Source of the DNA: Labyrinthula sp. Ha
Lineage: Eukaryota; Sar; Bigyra; Labyrinthulida; Labyrinthulaceae
Assembly (NCBI GenBank): GCA_015227615.1
Contig: JAALGZ010000001.1
Coordinates: 2,728,001 to 2,792,000, forward strand
Direction: 5' to 3'
DNA length: 64,000 nucleotides
Below, in pieces: positions 35,130-48,253 of the stretch. The translations under genes were made by a program, and so were the position numbers. The notes under the pieces are model-generated. The model made no database searches, was not told the origin of the DNA, and saw nothing but the letters and a program-made list of their open reading frames with translations. How positions within the stretch are numbered: position 1 is the first letter of the stretch; each line of letters opens with the position of its first letter.

Positions 35130-35679
35130 CAGGGATGGGATTTGATGAACTATATCAATAATTATTTGATAATTATTTTGATTCTGCTTATCTACAATAA
35201 ATTGGGCTACATGGCCTTGGGCCAAGTGGTCCAACAATATATGTTATATTTATGCTCCGCACGAAAATCCATATAACAAGACCATATGGCCCGGGAATAA
35301 CAAGTAATAGAATGCAGCAGGATCATATGTTAGGTTTCCTAACGAAGCACTATACCGTGATATTGCGGTAAGACCCCAGTTATGTTACTACCGAGGTACT
35401 TATTTGCCGAAAAACTTTGTTATGGTAAAACATTGTTCTACCGTTAAGAAAATGTAGTCATTTGCCCCGTGTTTAGTAGAACTCTATACGGTGGCAACAT
35501 GAAATATACAGTTTCTGACATCTTGACCCAAGGCCACATGGCCCAATTTATTATTGATTATCATTTGATTATCAATATATACAATCAAAATAATTTTGAA
35601 ATTATCCGAATGAATCAATAAGACAAATTTGGGTAAACTTCTGATTGATTAATCATCAATAAATCAAATCCTACATCAA
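35130..35679. mobile_element. hAT-like MITE with long terminal inverted repeats
   Basis: The left arm (35130-35235) and right arm (35521-35679) are imperfect inverted repeats of about 100-150 bp. Shared strings include GGATTTGAT, ATTATTTTGATT and AAATTGGGC...GGCCTTGGG. The left end begins CAGGG, the hAT-type YARNG terminus. Candidate 8-bp target duplications flank it: ttagtggc (35122-35129) and ttagaggc (35680-35687), seven of eight identical. The interior has no coding capacity. It belongs to the same family as the elements at 51252-51477 and 60364-60834. Confidence 0.7.
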
Positions 35680-36462
35680 TTAGAGGCTAAGTCTTGGCAG
35701 CAATGTTATGGATATCAGTTATGATGTAGAATAGAATGTTTAGTCTATTGATAATTTGAGAGCTTAATGGTATAGTTGAATTTTTTCTTAACTTGAATAC
35801 TTGTAGTTATCCTTTAGAGTAATTGATTCCGGCGGGTATTTTAGTATAGTAACTCTAAGTTTCCTTTCCCCATTTGTGTAATAAAAAACGTACCATTATT
35901 CGACATTTTTATGTCATGGAGCTGTGTTCTAGTTTCAACCATGAGCCATTGCAGATCTTCCTGTATGACTCTTAGGATCATGTCGCTAAAAACCTGCACT
36001 TTTAACAATCGCTGAGCAAGCTCCTGGCACAGGCGCCAGACTTCCCCTTCAAGCTTGTTAGAGAGATTCTGGGAACCTTTCTACTAGGACTCGTGCTAGA
36101 GCTAACCTATCTTTTCTTACTTTTGTTTTCTCGTGCTTTTGTTCCTGGGAGGTTCTTGCATCTGCGTTCTTAATGTTTCTAAGAAGTTTGTTGATTCCAT
36201 TGTTAGTATGATCAGTATACTTGAACCTTAGTACTTTGAGTAGCTAGGTTTAAAGCCTCTTCTTCTCTGGGGTTTCGGGAGAGGTGTGAACGGAATGGGG
36301 ATCTAAGTGAAGCTAAGGGTTTGCATCTTTTCTTATAGAGCCGAAAATTTATAAACTTCCCTTGATATTTTTTCCTTTGCCCAAAAATCTAGAACATAGA
36401 ACCTGTCCTTTTTAGCCATCATAACATTTCCGTTTAGTGTCGTAAAGGTTTAAGTACCCCAA

Positions 36463-38997
36463 ATGAACAGGGCAAAAGTAGCTGCAGCGAGCGCTGTTGC
36501 AGAATTCTGGTTTGAAAAAGCTTTGGATTATGTAAATTACGTCTATGGAGTGATGTATAGGAAAATTCGGGTAGAATTACCTTAGCTATAGCATGTGGGA
36601 AAGAAGCAGACAAAGCTTTTCAAACTTTGTTGGAACTTGACAGCTCTGAAAGCGCTAAGGAACGGGCAAAAGATATGCTTTCATTGTTACAAACTGAGTC
36701 AGAAGGCAATGAGCTTGATCCTTCTGATAATTCTGAGTTCTCTGGACTTTGCGTTGAGCAGGCTATGGCATACGACAAGGCAGACATGAAAGCACAAGCC
36801 AAAGATTTATACCTTCGCTCTGCTCATGCATATCTAAGTCTGCATAAAAACCCATCTACAACTGCATCTGATAAAGATAACTATTTTAAAAGGGCCCAGC
36901 TCATGATTTCAAGAATAGAATCGCTAGAGAAACCACCTCCACCGGCCCAAGCAAGACAAGTTCCAGTTGCACAGAGTTCAAGCAACCCAGCATTACTGTC
37001 CAGTGTTAATAAACAAGATTTAATCGTTCTTAGGTCATCTGCCAAAATAAACGGACAAATGTTTCATCCTTTTGATGAAAATGAAGCACGGTTTGAGAAG
37101 TATCAGTTTGCACAACCGTGGACAGATCCGATGCCGAAGTTAAAGATGTCAGAGAGTCAAAGGAAGCATTTTGGTGGCTGGATAAGAGCTTCTCAGTTTT
37201 TTTCCTCAGAGCAGGGAGGAAAAGGGAGATCCAAAGCACCACCAAACTTAATTTCAATGGTCAGTCCAGTTCATATTGTGCAAGAAAACGTTACCGATTG
37301 CAGTTTTGTTTCGAGTCTCTGTGTAGCTGCAAACTATGAACGTAGAGTGCGAAAACAGCTCATATCAGGTGTTATTCTTTTTGTCTATGACTTTAGGCTT
37401 AATCTATCCCAAAGATAAGAACGGAATTCCTGCTTACAACCCCTCGGGAAAGTATTTGGTAAAACTCTGGTTTAATGGAATTGCGAGGAAAGTTTTGGTG
37501 GATGATTATTTGCCGCTCGGAAAGAATGGATCTCTTCTTTGTTCGTTTTCTTCCTTGAAGAATGAACTTTGGGTATCTATTATAGAAAAAGCATATATGA
37601 AAGTTAATGGAGGTTATGACTTCCCTGGTTCCAATTCAGGTATTGACCTTTATTCTTTGACTGGCTGGATTCCGCAAGCGCATCATATGAAAAATATTAA
37701 AAGCATTGATGACAAATTGAAAACTTGGGGAGAAATATTTCAAGGACATAACAGAGGAAACTTGCTCTTGACTTGCAGTACTCCAGCAATGGAACGAGAC
37801 CAAGAAAAGCACTTTGGATTAGTATCAAGCCATGCATATGCCATTCTTAACCTGGTAGAAGTGGACGTTGGAGGTTTCAAGCATCGAATGCTGCAAATAA
37901 AAAACCCTTGGGGTAGTAAATCTTGGAAAGGGGAATTGGACCCAGCAGTTTTTGATGCAGTGAAAACAAAACTAAATATGCAAGGTATGAATGACGAAGC
38001 AAGTAGAAAAAAAGGAATATTTTGGGTTGAGTTTGATACCTTGATCAAATACTTTGAGGCCATCTACTGTAACTGGGATCCAAGGTCTTTTTCAAATTCT
38101 TTGGCAGTGCACAGACATTGGCAGAGTCAGGGTCCTGCAAATGATTCCATCATTTTGGCGCATAATCCACAGTTTAAGCTTGCCGTGCAAGTTGAACGCA
38201 AGGTTTCCTTGGGTGGAAAACAACGATTCTTCGCCCAAGGAGTTGTGTGGATACTTCTCTCGCGCCACGTAGCACAGAAAGCGCAAATCTTATCCCATGA
38301 CAAGAAAGACTTTCTCACAATTCATGTTTATGACAGAAGAAATGGGGAGCTCGTGCTTTACCCTGGAAAATCTTTAATTAGTGGTGTTTATTCCAACAAT
38401 CCGCATGTGTTGTGCCGCTTAAATATTCCTTGTGAAAGTGGACCAGTTACGAGGAATTATACTCTCGTGGTTTCTGCCTACGAGAAATCAAATGCTGCAA
38501 ATACGGGTCTGAGTTATTCCTTAACTGTGTACTCGACGGCAAATTGCTCACCAAAGCCATCCCTGTATCAAATTCCTAACAGGTACACACATTTCCAAAC
38601 CATAAGAAGCCGGTGGTCATTGGGGGATGGTAAAGAATTACTAAATAGTGTATTTACTGCGGGAGGTAGCATAAATGATTTACGAACGTATAAGGAAAAT
38701 CCAATGTTCAAGTTTGTGTTATACCTTTCTTCTAATATTAGGATTCGACTTTTAACTCACAAGGAGCAAGCGTGTAATGTGGCAATATTTGGCTGCGCTG
38801 ACAGGCAGGTGCTAAGCAAGAAAAAAATGGTGGAGTCAAGTGGGGATTATAGAGCTGGCTTTTGTTATTTAGAAGTAAGTGGTCTTACGGAAGGAACTTA
38901 TGTTATTGTGCCTTCAGCGTTCGATCGAGGGAGCCCTGGGGAGATTGTTTTAGAGATTGAGAGTTTTGCAAAGTTTTCCGTAGATAACCTTGGTTGA
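36463..38997 (+). CDS. CAPN7: Calpain-7 (PalB-like) cysteine protease
   Basis: Three exons, 36463-36531, 36561-37368 and 37397-38997, are joined by introns of 29 nt (36532-36560) and 28 nt (37369-37396). The 2478 nt give 825 residues, against about 813 in the human orthologue. Residues 1-115 form a helical MIT-type region that in the family binds ESCRT-III tails. The CysPc protease domain follows, with the expected triad: Cys270 (in VTDCSFVSSL), His438 (SSHAYAIL) and Asn462 (IKNPWG). Long segments match calpain-7 closely, including LWVSIIEKAYMKVNGGYDF, the FPGSNS stretch and SSGDYRAGFCYLE near the end. Two C2-like beta-sandwich domains occupy the C-terminal third. The family lacks EF-hands, as here. 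Related fungal PalB works in ESCRT-dependent pH signalling; animal CAPN7 acts in endosomal and midbody processes. The catalytic residues are intact, so an active enzyme is likely. The start ATG at 36463 is required because the MIT region continues through the first intron. Confidence 0.95.
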
Positions 38998-41900
38998 AAG
39001 AGATGTTAATCCGGTTTCTGAATTGAACAGCCTTAATGTAAAAAGTTTATTATATCTTTGAATCTATTAAACAAGTGCGTTCTACTTTAGTACCCGTATC
39101 ACTCTTCTTCTGTTTCAACTGATATCAAGGTTTTAAGTTTCCTTTTCTAGCTAGGACTGTCGTAACAATTTCAAGGTTATTTGTTATTTGAGCATCTGTG
39201 CCTAGCCTATACGCGCGTGATGGACTAATTTCTAAGCTCTGAGGATCACTAGGTAGACTCTATGGGATATGTGTTCTTTAATGTTTCTGCTCCTTTACTT
39301 GTGTTCATTCACTGGCTTTACACTTGTTACCTTTACCTGGGTTTCTTGACAGTTTCATGGAGTTCTTATAGGCTAAAGAAAAAAGCCTGTTTGATTCGTG
39401 TTTGTTATCTGCTTTGTGCCCAAATTGATGAACATCATTCAAACTGATGCCAAACACAAATTGAAAAAAATGAAAAAAAAAGGATAGAGAAAACCTGACA
39501 GCCTCCCAAAGGAGTGTTCCAGCGTATCAATGAGGCTAAAGTGCCATATATGTTCAAGTATGAGTTATAACTAGACATTTCACCAAACTCCAGTTAGATA
39601 TTTCTAGTTCCCACAATTTTATAGGATACCAGCTTTGGACTCAAATTAGGATGTAGGAAGGGTCTCAGGATCATATGCATTGGGCTGGGATAGACAACAT
39701 TATTGTTTAGCAGGCATTGGAGAAAGCAAATTGAGATTTATTGAAGCTGTTCTTGAGGCGTTAGGGGTTTGCTTAAAGATTTTGCTATTTCGCTTGGGGG
39801 ATGTATGGATGTTTGTTGATCGAATGGAAAAACTGCTTTCAGATAGTACTCTGATACTACCCAGTTGTTAAACATTTCATCCCTTACTCTGCATGGGCTC
39901 GCAATGTATTTTAGTGAGTTCTGATGAACGCCTTTTTCTTGCCTCCTAAAGGGTCTTATTGCCTCAAGATGGCGTAAAGTTGGTAAGGATATGCTCAAAG
40001 TTGGTGGAATTTCATTCGAAAAGCTTTCACAGCCTCCTAGCAAATTGGGAGAGTGTGATAGTCAGACCTGATCTCCCATAGAGAGACGTGTTTGTTGAGT
40101 GGGTGAAGACGGTGGGCTTGGGTTGTGTTAGTTCTTCATGATATCGTTTAAGCTCAGGAGAAGATTAAAAGTGTTCCTTAAACTTTATTCTGAGTTGGAA
40201 GATGCTGGTGAGGTCCTGAGTAATCTATGTGCCAATTTTGTAAGCAAAGGTAGCAAGCGTGTCGTTTGTTTCTTTGGTACAGGGAAGTTTTAATTTTTGA
40301 GAAAATTTTTTGCATCGCTGTATGAGAGGGGTTGAGGTCTAAATGATCTTTGGAGTTCTGGGCGTTTAGAAAAGTTTGGAGATGTTTGGGTTCAGAGTCT
40401 TCCGGTTCCATTGCTGTCTCAGTTTATTTGCTTTGACGTTCATGGTTTAAGTATTTTATGTTCAAATCTTCAGGTTCCTCTCTAAAGGTGTTTTCTTGGG
40501 TATTTCTTGGAGGTTCAATGGCATTTCATGAAACTACTTAGTGCTTTACATGGATCTCAGAGGACTTGAGCCAATTTTGCAGGTTATAAAGGGTTGAAGC
40601 TGTTACTAGTGCATTCAGTAAGTTTCAATTTATTTTATTCTGAGACTGCGTGTTGGCCGTGTATTTCTATATTTTGAAAAGAAGCGCGAGACACTATCCC
40701 CTTTGCTGAAGATATTTTCTTCGGCTAGTCTTAGGTCCGAAGCTTGCACCAAGGCATACAAATTATTTCAAAGGCTAGGCTATTTTCCCTTCGCAACTGT
40801 AGATATTCCATAATGCACTACGTTCCTTCTTAATATTGTTTTAAAACATTTTCCTACTACACTTCGAGGTCAACTATTTCCTCTTACCTCATAAAAAAAC
40901 TGGAGCGACAGTGCGCCGAGTAGGATATTTCAATGTGAAAAGATCTAGTACAGGGTTCGCAACGGATACGAAAATATTGTCATTAAACTCATCAAACTTT
41001 TTCTCTAAGACAAAAATTTTGGAAGCATTTAAGATATTATAGTTTATGGTCAAGACGCCTTACTCCGTTTCCGAGGGATTGCAACTTTCGCTTCACAGGC
41101 TAGGAGTTTACTGAATAGTTGTATGAATACCGCCCGCGCTTAAAACAGTACAGTATTAGACATTGTGTAGTTAGATGTACCACTACTAGGGATTTAGGTG
41201 TATAGCCCCCTATTTAGCTTTCTTGTCTTCTAGTTTTCTTATCTTGGTATATAAATATGTCTAACAATCTTTACACTCATGTTAAAGTTAGTATTTATAG
41301 TAGACGCATGGTTGATCTATAGTTAGAGTACTAAGTAGCCCACCAAGGGAGCATTCTCGTAGATAGGAATCTTTGGAAATTTTGTTTAATTTATCATAAA
41401 GCAACAATAAAAACAAGTTTTGATCGAGCCTACAAAGAATCTGTAATTTTCATCCAGGGCACAAAGAGACTAGTTACTCTCCGGCATAATATCCATGAAG
41501 CGACACAGCGCATTCGCGGTTACTTTAGGTTTAGCTTCCATGCAATAGAGCTCCTTCCAGCGCTGTAACCAATAAACTAGTTTCCAGTCTTTAACCAAAA
41601 GGGCAAGTTGTAACCTGAAGGGTTAAGTTTTGCGAGACTAAAATCGCGTAAGACCCGAGTAGCTCTATGAAAATATACAGAAAAGCTAGAGTTCTTAGAA
41701 CTAATACTGATATCATTAAAAAATTAAGAATCAAACTTACATTTGCTTTGAATTACTTTAAGTATGGGCAACTTTAATCACTTAGACTTCACTAGCTCTA
41801 CGTCAGCTGGTAAACATAGTTGTTCGATCTGCAGGGGGCAGGGATAAGGTATAGATCTATACTGGTGGAAAGTATTTCCTTTAACAAAAGTAAAACAGAA

Positions 41901-42247
41901 ACTTTTTTATTCAAAAATATTCTTATGTAGATTCTTAGCTTTCAAGGAAGTAATACTAAATGTTACATGCTCGTGGCGATCGATCCATTAGGTCTCAACT
42001 ATTTCTTAATTGCATCACTAATTGTATAAAATCGTATACTTGCATTGCAACGGTTATTCAATAAATCCAAGTTATGTCAGTAACAGCCATTCTTGAGTAT
42101 TTGATCAAAGTTAGGAAGTTTAACATTGAATTACTCCTGATAACACTCACAATTGAAAATACGGTTCAACAAAACAAACAAAAATAAAAGAATATAAACT
42201 AAGACATAAAGGTTTGAATCGAATTTATATTAAGGAACTCATTAATC
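38998..42247. other. Intergenic desert between calpain and ankyrin genes
   Basis: No intact gene. The part 39680-40520 is noticeably richer in G on the plus strand and carries several protein-like but interrupted frames: 39680-39871 (IEAVLEALGVCLKILLFRLG, then a stop), 39958-40065 (WRKVGKDMLKVGG...), 40140-40290 (LRRRLKVFLKLYSELEDAG) and 40316-40486 (FGDVWVQSLPVPLLSQ). This pattern suggests a decayed gene or element. The stretch 40640-42240 shows nothing recognisable. Confidence 0.45.
39680..40486 (+). pseudogene. Interrupted coding-like region, unidentified
   Basis: Successive plus-strand frames have helical, charged, protein-like composition but are separated by stops and frame changes, and I could not connect them with 27-32 nt GT-AG introns. 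Base composition is less AT-rich than the surrounding desert. The source is not recognised; a decayed retroelement or host gene are both possible. The boundaries are approximate. Confidence 0.25.
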
Positions 42248-42817
42248 ATGCCGACTGATCACCCTCTACATAAAATAGCGTATTCATTTTCCTTGTGTTA
42301 CACTCTTAGAGCTCGCGGCGACATTGATCAATTTAATGATAACTATGAGTTGGATCCAGTAGACATAAATATTGAAGGCTCCCAAGGAAGAACATTTTTA
42401 CATAGAGCTTGTGCTGGTAAACATGACAGTATGACCAGGTTGTTACTGGAAAAATATAAAGCTAACCCAAACTCTCGTGATTCTAAAGGTTGTTCACCTT
42501 TATTTCATGCTGCTTTGCAAGGAGCTGTTGGTTGTGCAAAAATTTTACTTGAATTTGGTGCAGACCTTCAACTAGAAAGTAATAATGGTCAAACTGCTTT
42601 ACATTACTCCGCAATGAAAGGAGAAGCAGATTTTACAGCGTTTTTAATAGAGAGAAACATAGATACTGCAAAAGTTGATAAAGCTGGAAAAACAGCTTAT
42701 GATTTAGCATTTAAGCAATACAAGAGGTCAAAAGATGAAAGGGTTTTGTTTAAAAAAAATATGCAACTTTTAAAAGGAAAGAGATCATGTGGTCCAAGCT
42801 TAGTCTTGTGTGAATAG
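42248..42817 (+). CDS. Small ankyrin-repeat protein
   Basis: Exons 42248-42279 and 42310-42817, separated by a 30-nt intron, give 179 residues. After splicing, the protein opens with HPLHKIAARGDIDQF, a good ankyrin start. It then has repeats at about 37-66 (GRTFLHRACAGKHD), 70-100 (GCSPLFHAALQGAVG) and 104-134 (GQTALHYSAMKGEAD), plus a capping unit (GKTAYDLAFKQYK). The C-terminus is basic. There is no other domain, so it is probably a protein-interaction adaptor; the partner is unknown. It is convergent with the proline-rich gene that ends at 42950, leaving a 132-bp spacer. Without splicing, the frame is still open and inserts ten residues (YSFSLCYTLR) that break the first repeat. Confidence 0.85.
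   Translation: MPTDHPLHKIAYSFSLCYTLRARGDIDQFNDNYELDPVDINIEGSQGRTFLHRACAGKHDSMTRLLLEKYKANPNSRDSKGCSPLFHAALQGAVGCAKILLEFGADLQLESNNGQTALHYSAMKGEADFTAFLIERNIDTAKVDKAGKTAYDLAFKQYKRSKDERVLFKKNMQLLKGKRSCGPSLVLCE
42280..42309 (+). other. 30-nt stopless intron inside an ankyrin repeat
   Basis: A GTATTC...CTTAG segment that is T-rich, 30 nt long and has no stop in the reading frame. Its removal turns an interrupted ankyrin repeat into a canonical one (LHKIAARGDIDQF). It matches the size and boundary consensus of the other introns in the window. Confidence 0.8.
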
Positions 42818-42949
42818 CTATGAATTGAATCCTAGGGTTAGTTTTTGTTCATTGATTCTTTTCTTTTTCACTTTTATTCAGTAACAAAGAAGGGACCTTA
42901 TATTTTAATAGATAATTTCTTCTTTATATAAAGGAACATTAGTCAATAC

Positions 42950-44774
42950 CTAAACTAACATGCGAACAGGAGCTTTCCCACTACCCTTTTTATGGGCTGC
43001 TCTATCGAATCCACATACACAAACACCAAAGGTCGCACCGGTCATGTCTAGTTTATAATTATCACAGGCACTTCCTTTCGGCTTACCCCTTGCCATCTGA
43101 TTACCTTGCTGTGTCGGGTGCAGCATACTAGGTGGGGCTGGCTTGCCGGCTTGTGGTGGCAACCCCATAGGTGGAGGAGGTTTCTGCTTGTCGTTTGGCA
43201 CACCGGCAGGAGGAGGAGGTTTACTTGCCGCAGGAGCAGGTCTGTAAGTGCCTGTGACAGGAGCTGCTGCAGGTGCCTTCTTCTTGAAATGTGAAGCCTT
43301 AGAATGTCCACAAATACAATCTCCAAAAGAAACTCCAGTCATATCAAGTCTATAATTTCCACATGGCTCAGCCTCTTTAACCTTTCGCGGTGCAACAGCT
43401 ACTGGCTCAGGTTGATATACTGTAGCAGGTGGTACTTGTTGCATTTGAGTATAACTAGGTTTGGGTTCTGCTGGCGGCTCATATCCAAATCTAGAAGTTG
43501 AAAAATCAGGAACATTAGTTCGCTGAGGTTGAATTGGATTGGGATTAGGCTTTGGATTGCTAGATCCCCATGTCTTCTGTGGCTTAGGTGGAGCAAAACC
43601 TCCAGTAGGTTGACGCGGGATGAAATTGTTGACGGGTTGAGAGTTGAACGAAGGCCTTGGAGGTGGTGGACCAGATTGATAGTTGGAAGGAGGTGCTGTT
43701 CTTGAAGGCTGTCTGTATGTCCCTCGAGTCGGAGCAATATTTGTCTTTGGGACAGCATGCACAGCTGCTTGCTTGGTCTCTTTCTCTTTTTCAAGCATTT
43801 CAATATCATCTAAATTAAACCCGTAGAGCCCAATCATTTTATCATTGAACTCAATCCTTCCTAATTTCTGCGCCCAGGAGACAAGAGCATCAATCACATC
43901 CAGCTTAGATGGATCTAATAGTCCATAGAACCTATTCAACTGTGATTCAAGCTCATTTGGATCCAGGTAATCTTCTTCAGGTGGTGGAGGAGGCTCAAGG
44001 TCAAAGTCAGCACTGGAAAAAGATTCTTGCTTCTGTATTCTTGTATGCAACACAGAAGGCTGTTCTCGCTCCATGCTTCTATTATCCATATCTGGAGGTC
44101 CAGATTCTGACAAGATTTCTTGATAATCATTACTATATGCTGCCCTTGAAATAGATCTGTCTAACCCATCAGCCGGAAGAGCTGGAGCAGGAGGTTCTGG
44201 TTCTGTTTCAACTTGCTGAAATCTGGGTGCAGGACGTTGTTGATGCAATGGGTTATTAAAATTTGCATATCCTTGATCATCTTGACCCATCCCAAAACTA
44301 TTAACTTGTTCTCTGAATTTCATCAATGACAGGTCATCACGATACTTCATGAATAATTTTTGGTTCAAGACATCTTCACCATGTTTTATAGCAAATTTTA
44401 CAAGTTTTTCGACTCCCTTTAACTTGCTGCTATCATAATGTCCGTAAAATTCCAATAGATTATTCTTTAAATCATCGCTGCGTTGTAGCTATGAATTACG
44501 AGAACACAAAGGATGGTACCTGTTGCTGCATTTGAGCTCGATCTATGGAAACTGTGTATCTATTCATGACCTCTCTAGTATCCAGCTGTTTGGAGAGATC
44601 GAGTCCAACGCCATATTGTGAGCTTAAGACCTCATTCAACTTTTCGATGCCATGGGACATTGTCCAAGTGACGATTCCACCTATATCTATGTTACTGTTC
44701 AGTTTTTGAGGGTCATGTAAGGTATAAAAATCTATTAGAAGATCCCTTAGTTGGGAGCCATTTGGCATTGCCAT
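42950..44774 (-). CDS. Proline-rich protein with three helical repeats and two C-x-C-G motifs
   Basis: Exons 44520-44774 and 42950-44488, with a 31-nt intron at 44489-44519, give 597 residues. Three copies of a helical module of about 48 residues with the pattern L..FY...D..KL...., then W/F....G....N..L...YG, lie at about residues 8-56, 92-140 and 264-311. The first copy reads DFYTLHDPQKL and the third RFYGLLDPSKL. A long Pro/Gln/Ser-rich linker follows. The C-terminus has two Cys motifs at about 461 and 561: C-x2-Y-[RK]-L-D-M-T-G, then FG-x-C-x-C-G and a His five residues later. This is a possible CCCH metal site found in many protist proteins, function unknown to me. Low-complexity segments suggest a scaffold. 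It is paralogous to 52944-55623. No membrane segment or signal peptide is seen. Confidence 0.8.
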
Positions 44775-47700
44775 ATTAGATGCTATTGATATCTCTTTGG
44801 TTTTTTAGTTTTAACTACGTTGATTTCTTTTAAACTTAATTACGCTGAATATTTATACGTTTGTATTTTCTCGTCGAATCGAAACAAAATAAACAAAAGC
44901 GATGAGATTGAAAATTATGAAATACATTGCCCAAAATAATTAAGAAACCTGATATCTACTCTACATAATTTGTCAAAACTTGAAAGTTTTTTTTAGAAAA
45001 TATTTCACAGATATTGGTGCATTAACTGTGAGTTTATTTACTAAAAACTTTTGATATATATATTGAAATATTAACATGTTAACCCAAAAGAGACCTTACA
45101 TATAAAGATTAGTAAAAGTAGTATTCAGAGTTTTGAGTACCCAAGGAATTTTCTAAGAACAATGGCTAATACTTTAAAACAGCTAAAAGAAAGAAGATGG
45201 TCACGTTTTTGAATAGCAATGGATAAACAGTTCTGTCAAGCGGATGAGATCTTTGTTGTTAGAACTACAGGGCAACTCCTATCCTAAGAAAGTGCTAAAT
45301 AGAGAATCAACTTTGTAGTAACCAGCATTACTTGTGGAGGGGATAGCATATCATAGTCATTAATGTTCAAGTAACATTACAAGAGTAATAAGGTGTCGCT
45401 TATCGTTCCTTAAAGTAATTTTAATTGTAAACCCCTCGCTTAGATGGGCAGAAGTTGAACCGCTGTTAATTCCCTGAAGTTATGGTTTCATTCAGTGAAA
45501 GAAACTGACCCTTAAGAACTATAAAGGGTATAGTATTGTGTTTCATTGTTCAAAGTGTTAAGAAAGGTAATTATTTTATTGCAAATAATTTTGGTTAACT
45601 TCTATTAAAGTTTTTACCAAAATAAATAGTTTTAAGCTCTTGTTTTTCTTACTTTTTTAAAGAGAACTGTGTCTCGTCAATGTATCTTTATTTGCAAATC
45701 ATATAACTTTAACAAAAACTCTCTCAGAAATATCTTAAAAACTCCAACAAATGCAGCGAGTACAGTTGTAAAACCTGGAGACAACCTACAATATTTTGTG
45801 CACTTCACTTTATTCCTATGAATGGGTGCTGTAAGATGCTTTTTCCTGACACTCCCAGAAAGCATAGTCATTTTAATATTTTCATGCAAAAGGTTAGCAC
45901 CTTCCTATGTTATATTAGTTCTATCCTAAACCTTCTTTTTATTGCTTGCTGTATGCGGTTACCATGTGAATAGTTGGATGGTTACATGAAGTTTTACACA
46001 TAAGAAACCTTTGGTAGCAAGCAGAAGAAAAACACGACAATAGTTCAAACTCTTACTCTTCTTTCTCTTTTTTTATCAGGTTATTTATAATAATCTATAA
46101 AATGAACATTACTTAGTGTTCGTCATTTCTCTTATTATGCCTTTTATTTCCAAAAGCAGCCTTAATGTAAAAGCTCTGATTGCAAGTTCATTATTAGGTT
46201 GAGTGTCACATCTCTGCGAGAACTTAATTAGCATAGCCACAAGAATTCATGAATATGTGTTCGTCTGTTTTATAATTCTTTTAGAATTTCTCCATAGTAA
46301 GCTTAGATTTAGATGAATGTTTAGTATTGTATAACATATTCCGAAAGTCTCTAGTACGGTGAAGGAGAAAAGCATTGTGACAGGAAAATCAAGGAGAAAT
46401 ACTTGTTCTTATCTTTCACATAAGTTGCGTACTAAGGGGGCTAATATTAAATTCAAATGGTATCCAAAGCTAGCTAGTTTAAGTTATAGTTTTTTTGTAT
46501 CTAGTATGATAGTTATGAATTGGTGCGACAATATTTTATTTGATTGTAAGTTTATTTTACTCTTCTAGTATGTGCGGGTATATTGTGATCGAAGATTGTA
46601 CACTTGTTTATTAAAAAACTGCCAAGATACTCCCAAACTTAGCAAAATGGAATTACCAACAACAATATTTGAAGATAAACGTTTTAATCATCCGTTCTAA
46701 GCTATGTAATGATATTGGATGGGAAATATATGCGGGAAACTGCCCGTGAAAATATTTCGGTGAGGGGATTTCCTTAAACTGGACTATTTAGCTCTTGCGC
46801 TAGAACTGGTTAAGAAATGAAATGTTTTGCTACTCTAATTGCTGAGATAACCTTGCAGAGCAACTTATAACTGATTTAGATAAAGCTCTTCTCTTTGAGC
46901 AAACCCATTAATTATTACAAATAATTTTTTTTCATGTATGAAAACTCTTGGAAATTTATGTAGGGCTCTTGTAATCTTTTTGAATGTGTATTCTATAATC
47001 TGTAAATTTTGTGCTCTGTTCTTCAAGATTATATAGAGCAACTTTTTAAACATTTCAGTGTCACAAATTTTAGTTTTGAAACTATATTAGATTGACTAGG
47101 CCATTGTTTCTAGAAAAGATAGCAGTTAACTGAACTAGTGTCATGGGCTACGTTGTCAGAACGAGGCTGTTGTTAATATTGGAACTTATTCTAAACACCA
47201 GCAGAATCTTTATCACGTTACTCAAGTGAAATTATCACGAGTAATCTTAATTTATTGAAGAGCTGATATTTTGCCTAAAGAAATATTAGTGACGAAAAGC
47301 CCTCGTGTATTATAGGTGTGCTGAATATTCGTTATGTCGGCTATTGTTTTCTGTATGGTAGAAGCCTTAAGCCTCAATATGTGGTCCACAATGAATATCT
47401 TGTCACACAACTTCTGTTCATATTAGAAAAATATCAAATTTACATTAATTATCCTTCAAATAGAAAAACTGATGAGCCAACCACTTAATTAGATGAACTG
47501 GCTGTACATAATTCGGCACCATGTCTATGTAGAATATTGCCCTCATATGTGATGTAAATTAAAGGAATGTCTTTGGGTATATGGAGCACAAAATAGAAAG
47601 AAAACAAAGTTCAGTGGTAATATGTAAAATTTAATATGAATATATATTACTTGTGAAGCAATATAACCGATAGTGTGCAGTTTTTTCGTGAAGATTGACT

Positions 47701-48253
47701 TGGTTTGTGATATATATAGTTGGCCGTCAAACATAGTACAAGGTACCACCATTCACAGGAGCATTTACACTTTGTTTTTCTTAACAATGGTTACAAATAA
47801 TACATAATAATTTTTCATTCGTGACATTAACCAAGTAAAATGCGGGAACTGGTTAGTAGCCGCATCTATATACTGGTAAGCCTAGCTACGAAAGAGAAGT
47901 GTGGATTTTGTACAGCTACTAGAGACTTCAAGTAATGGAGCAACAAGATTGAAGTTAAAGTTAAGATAAAATTTATGATATTCAATAAGTTTTATAACTT
48001 AGATACAATTATTGCTTCCCTTCAACTTTGATAGTGTATTTAGTATTGAGAATGAACAGAGCCACTCAGCAGCCCAAGTGTACACAGTCGTATCTAAACT
48101 ACTACAGAGAACCATACCAATAAAAAGCAATGGTGAAACTTTAATATAAAGGAATGGATAAAGCAATAATTCTTTACAACTCATAATTGTATCATTTCAT
48201 TTGAGCGCATGGCAACAAGGACTTTGCCTGGATTTCAGTGGAGTGTTTAACTG
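44775..48253. other. Intergenic desert
   Basis: About 3.5 kb. Only chance-length open frames are seen (for example 45677-45889 minus, 46359-46568 plus, 47543-47752 minus), none with protein-family character. No MITE, LINE motif or RNA gene was recognised. Confidence 0.5.

Larger units (their letters stand above)
31072..36462. other. Intergenic desert with a decayed retroelement and a MITE
   Basis: This 5.4 kb separates the CIA30 gene from the calpain gene. It contains the LINE-like remnant (about 31480-34345, minus) and the hAT-like MITE (35130-35679), listed separately. The remaining pieces (34346-35129 and 35680-36462) hold no supported gene; 35820-36440 is less AT-rich but has stops in all frames. 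Confidence 0.5.
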
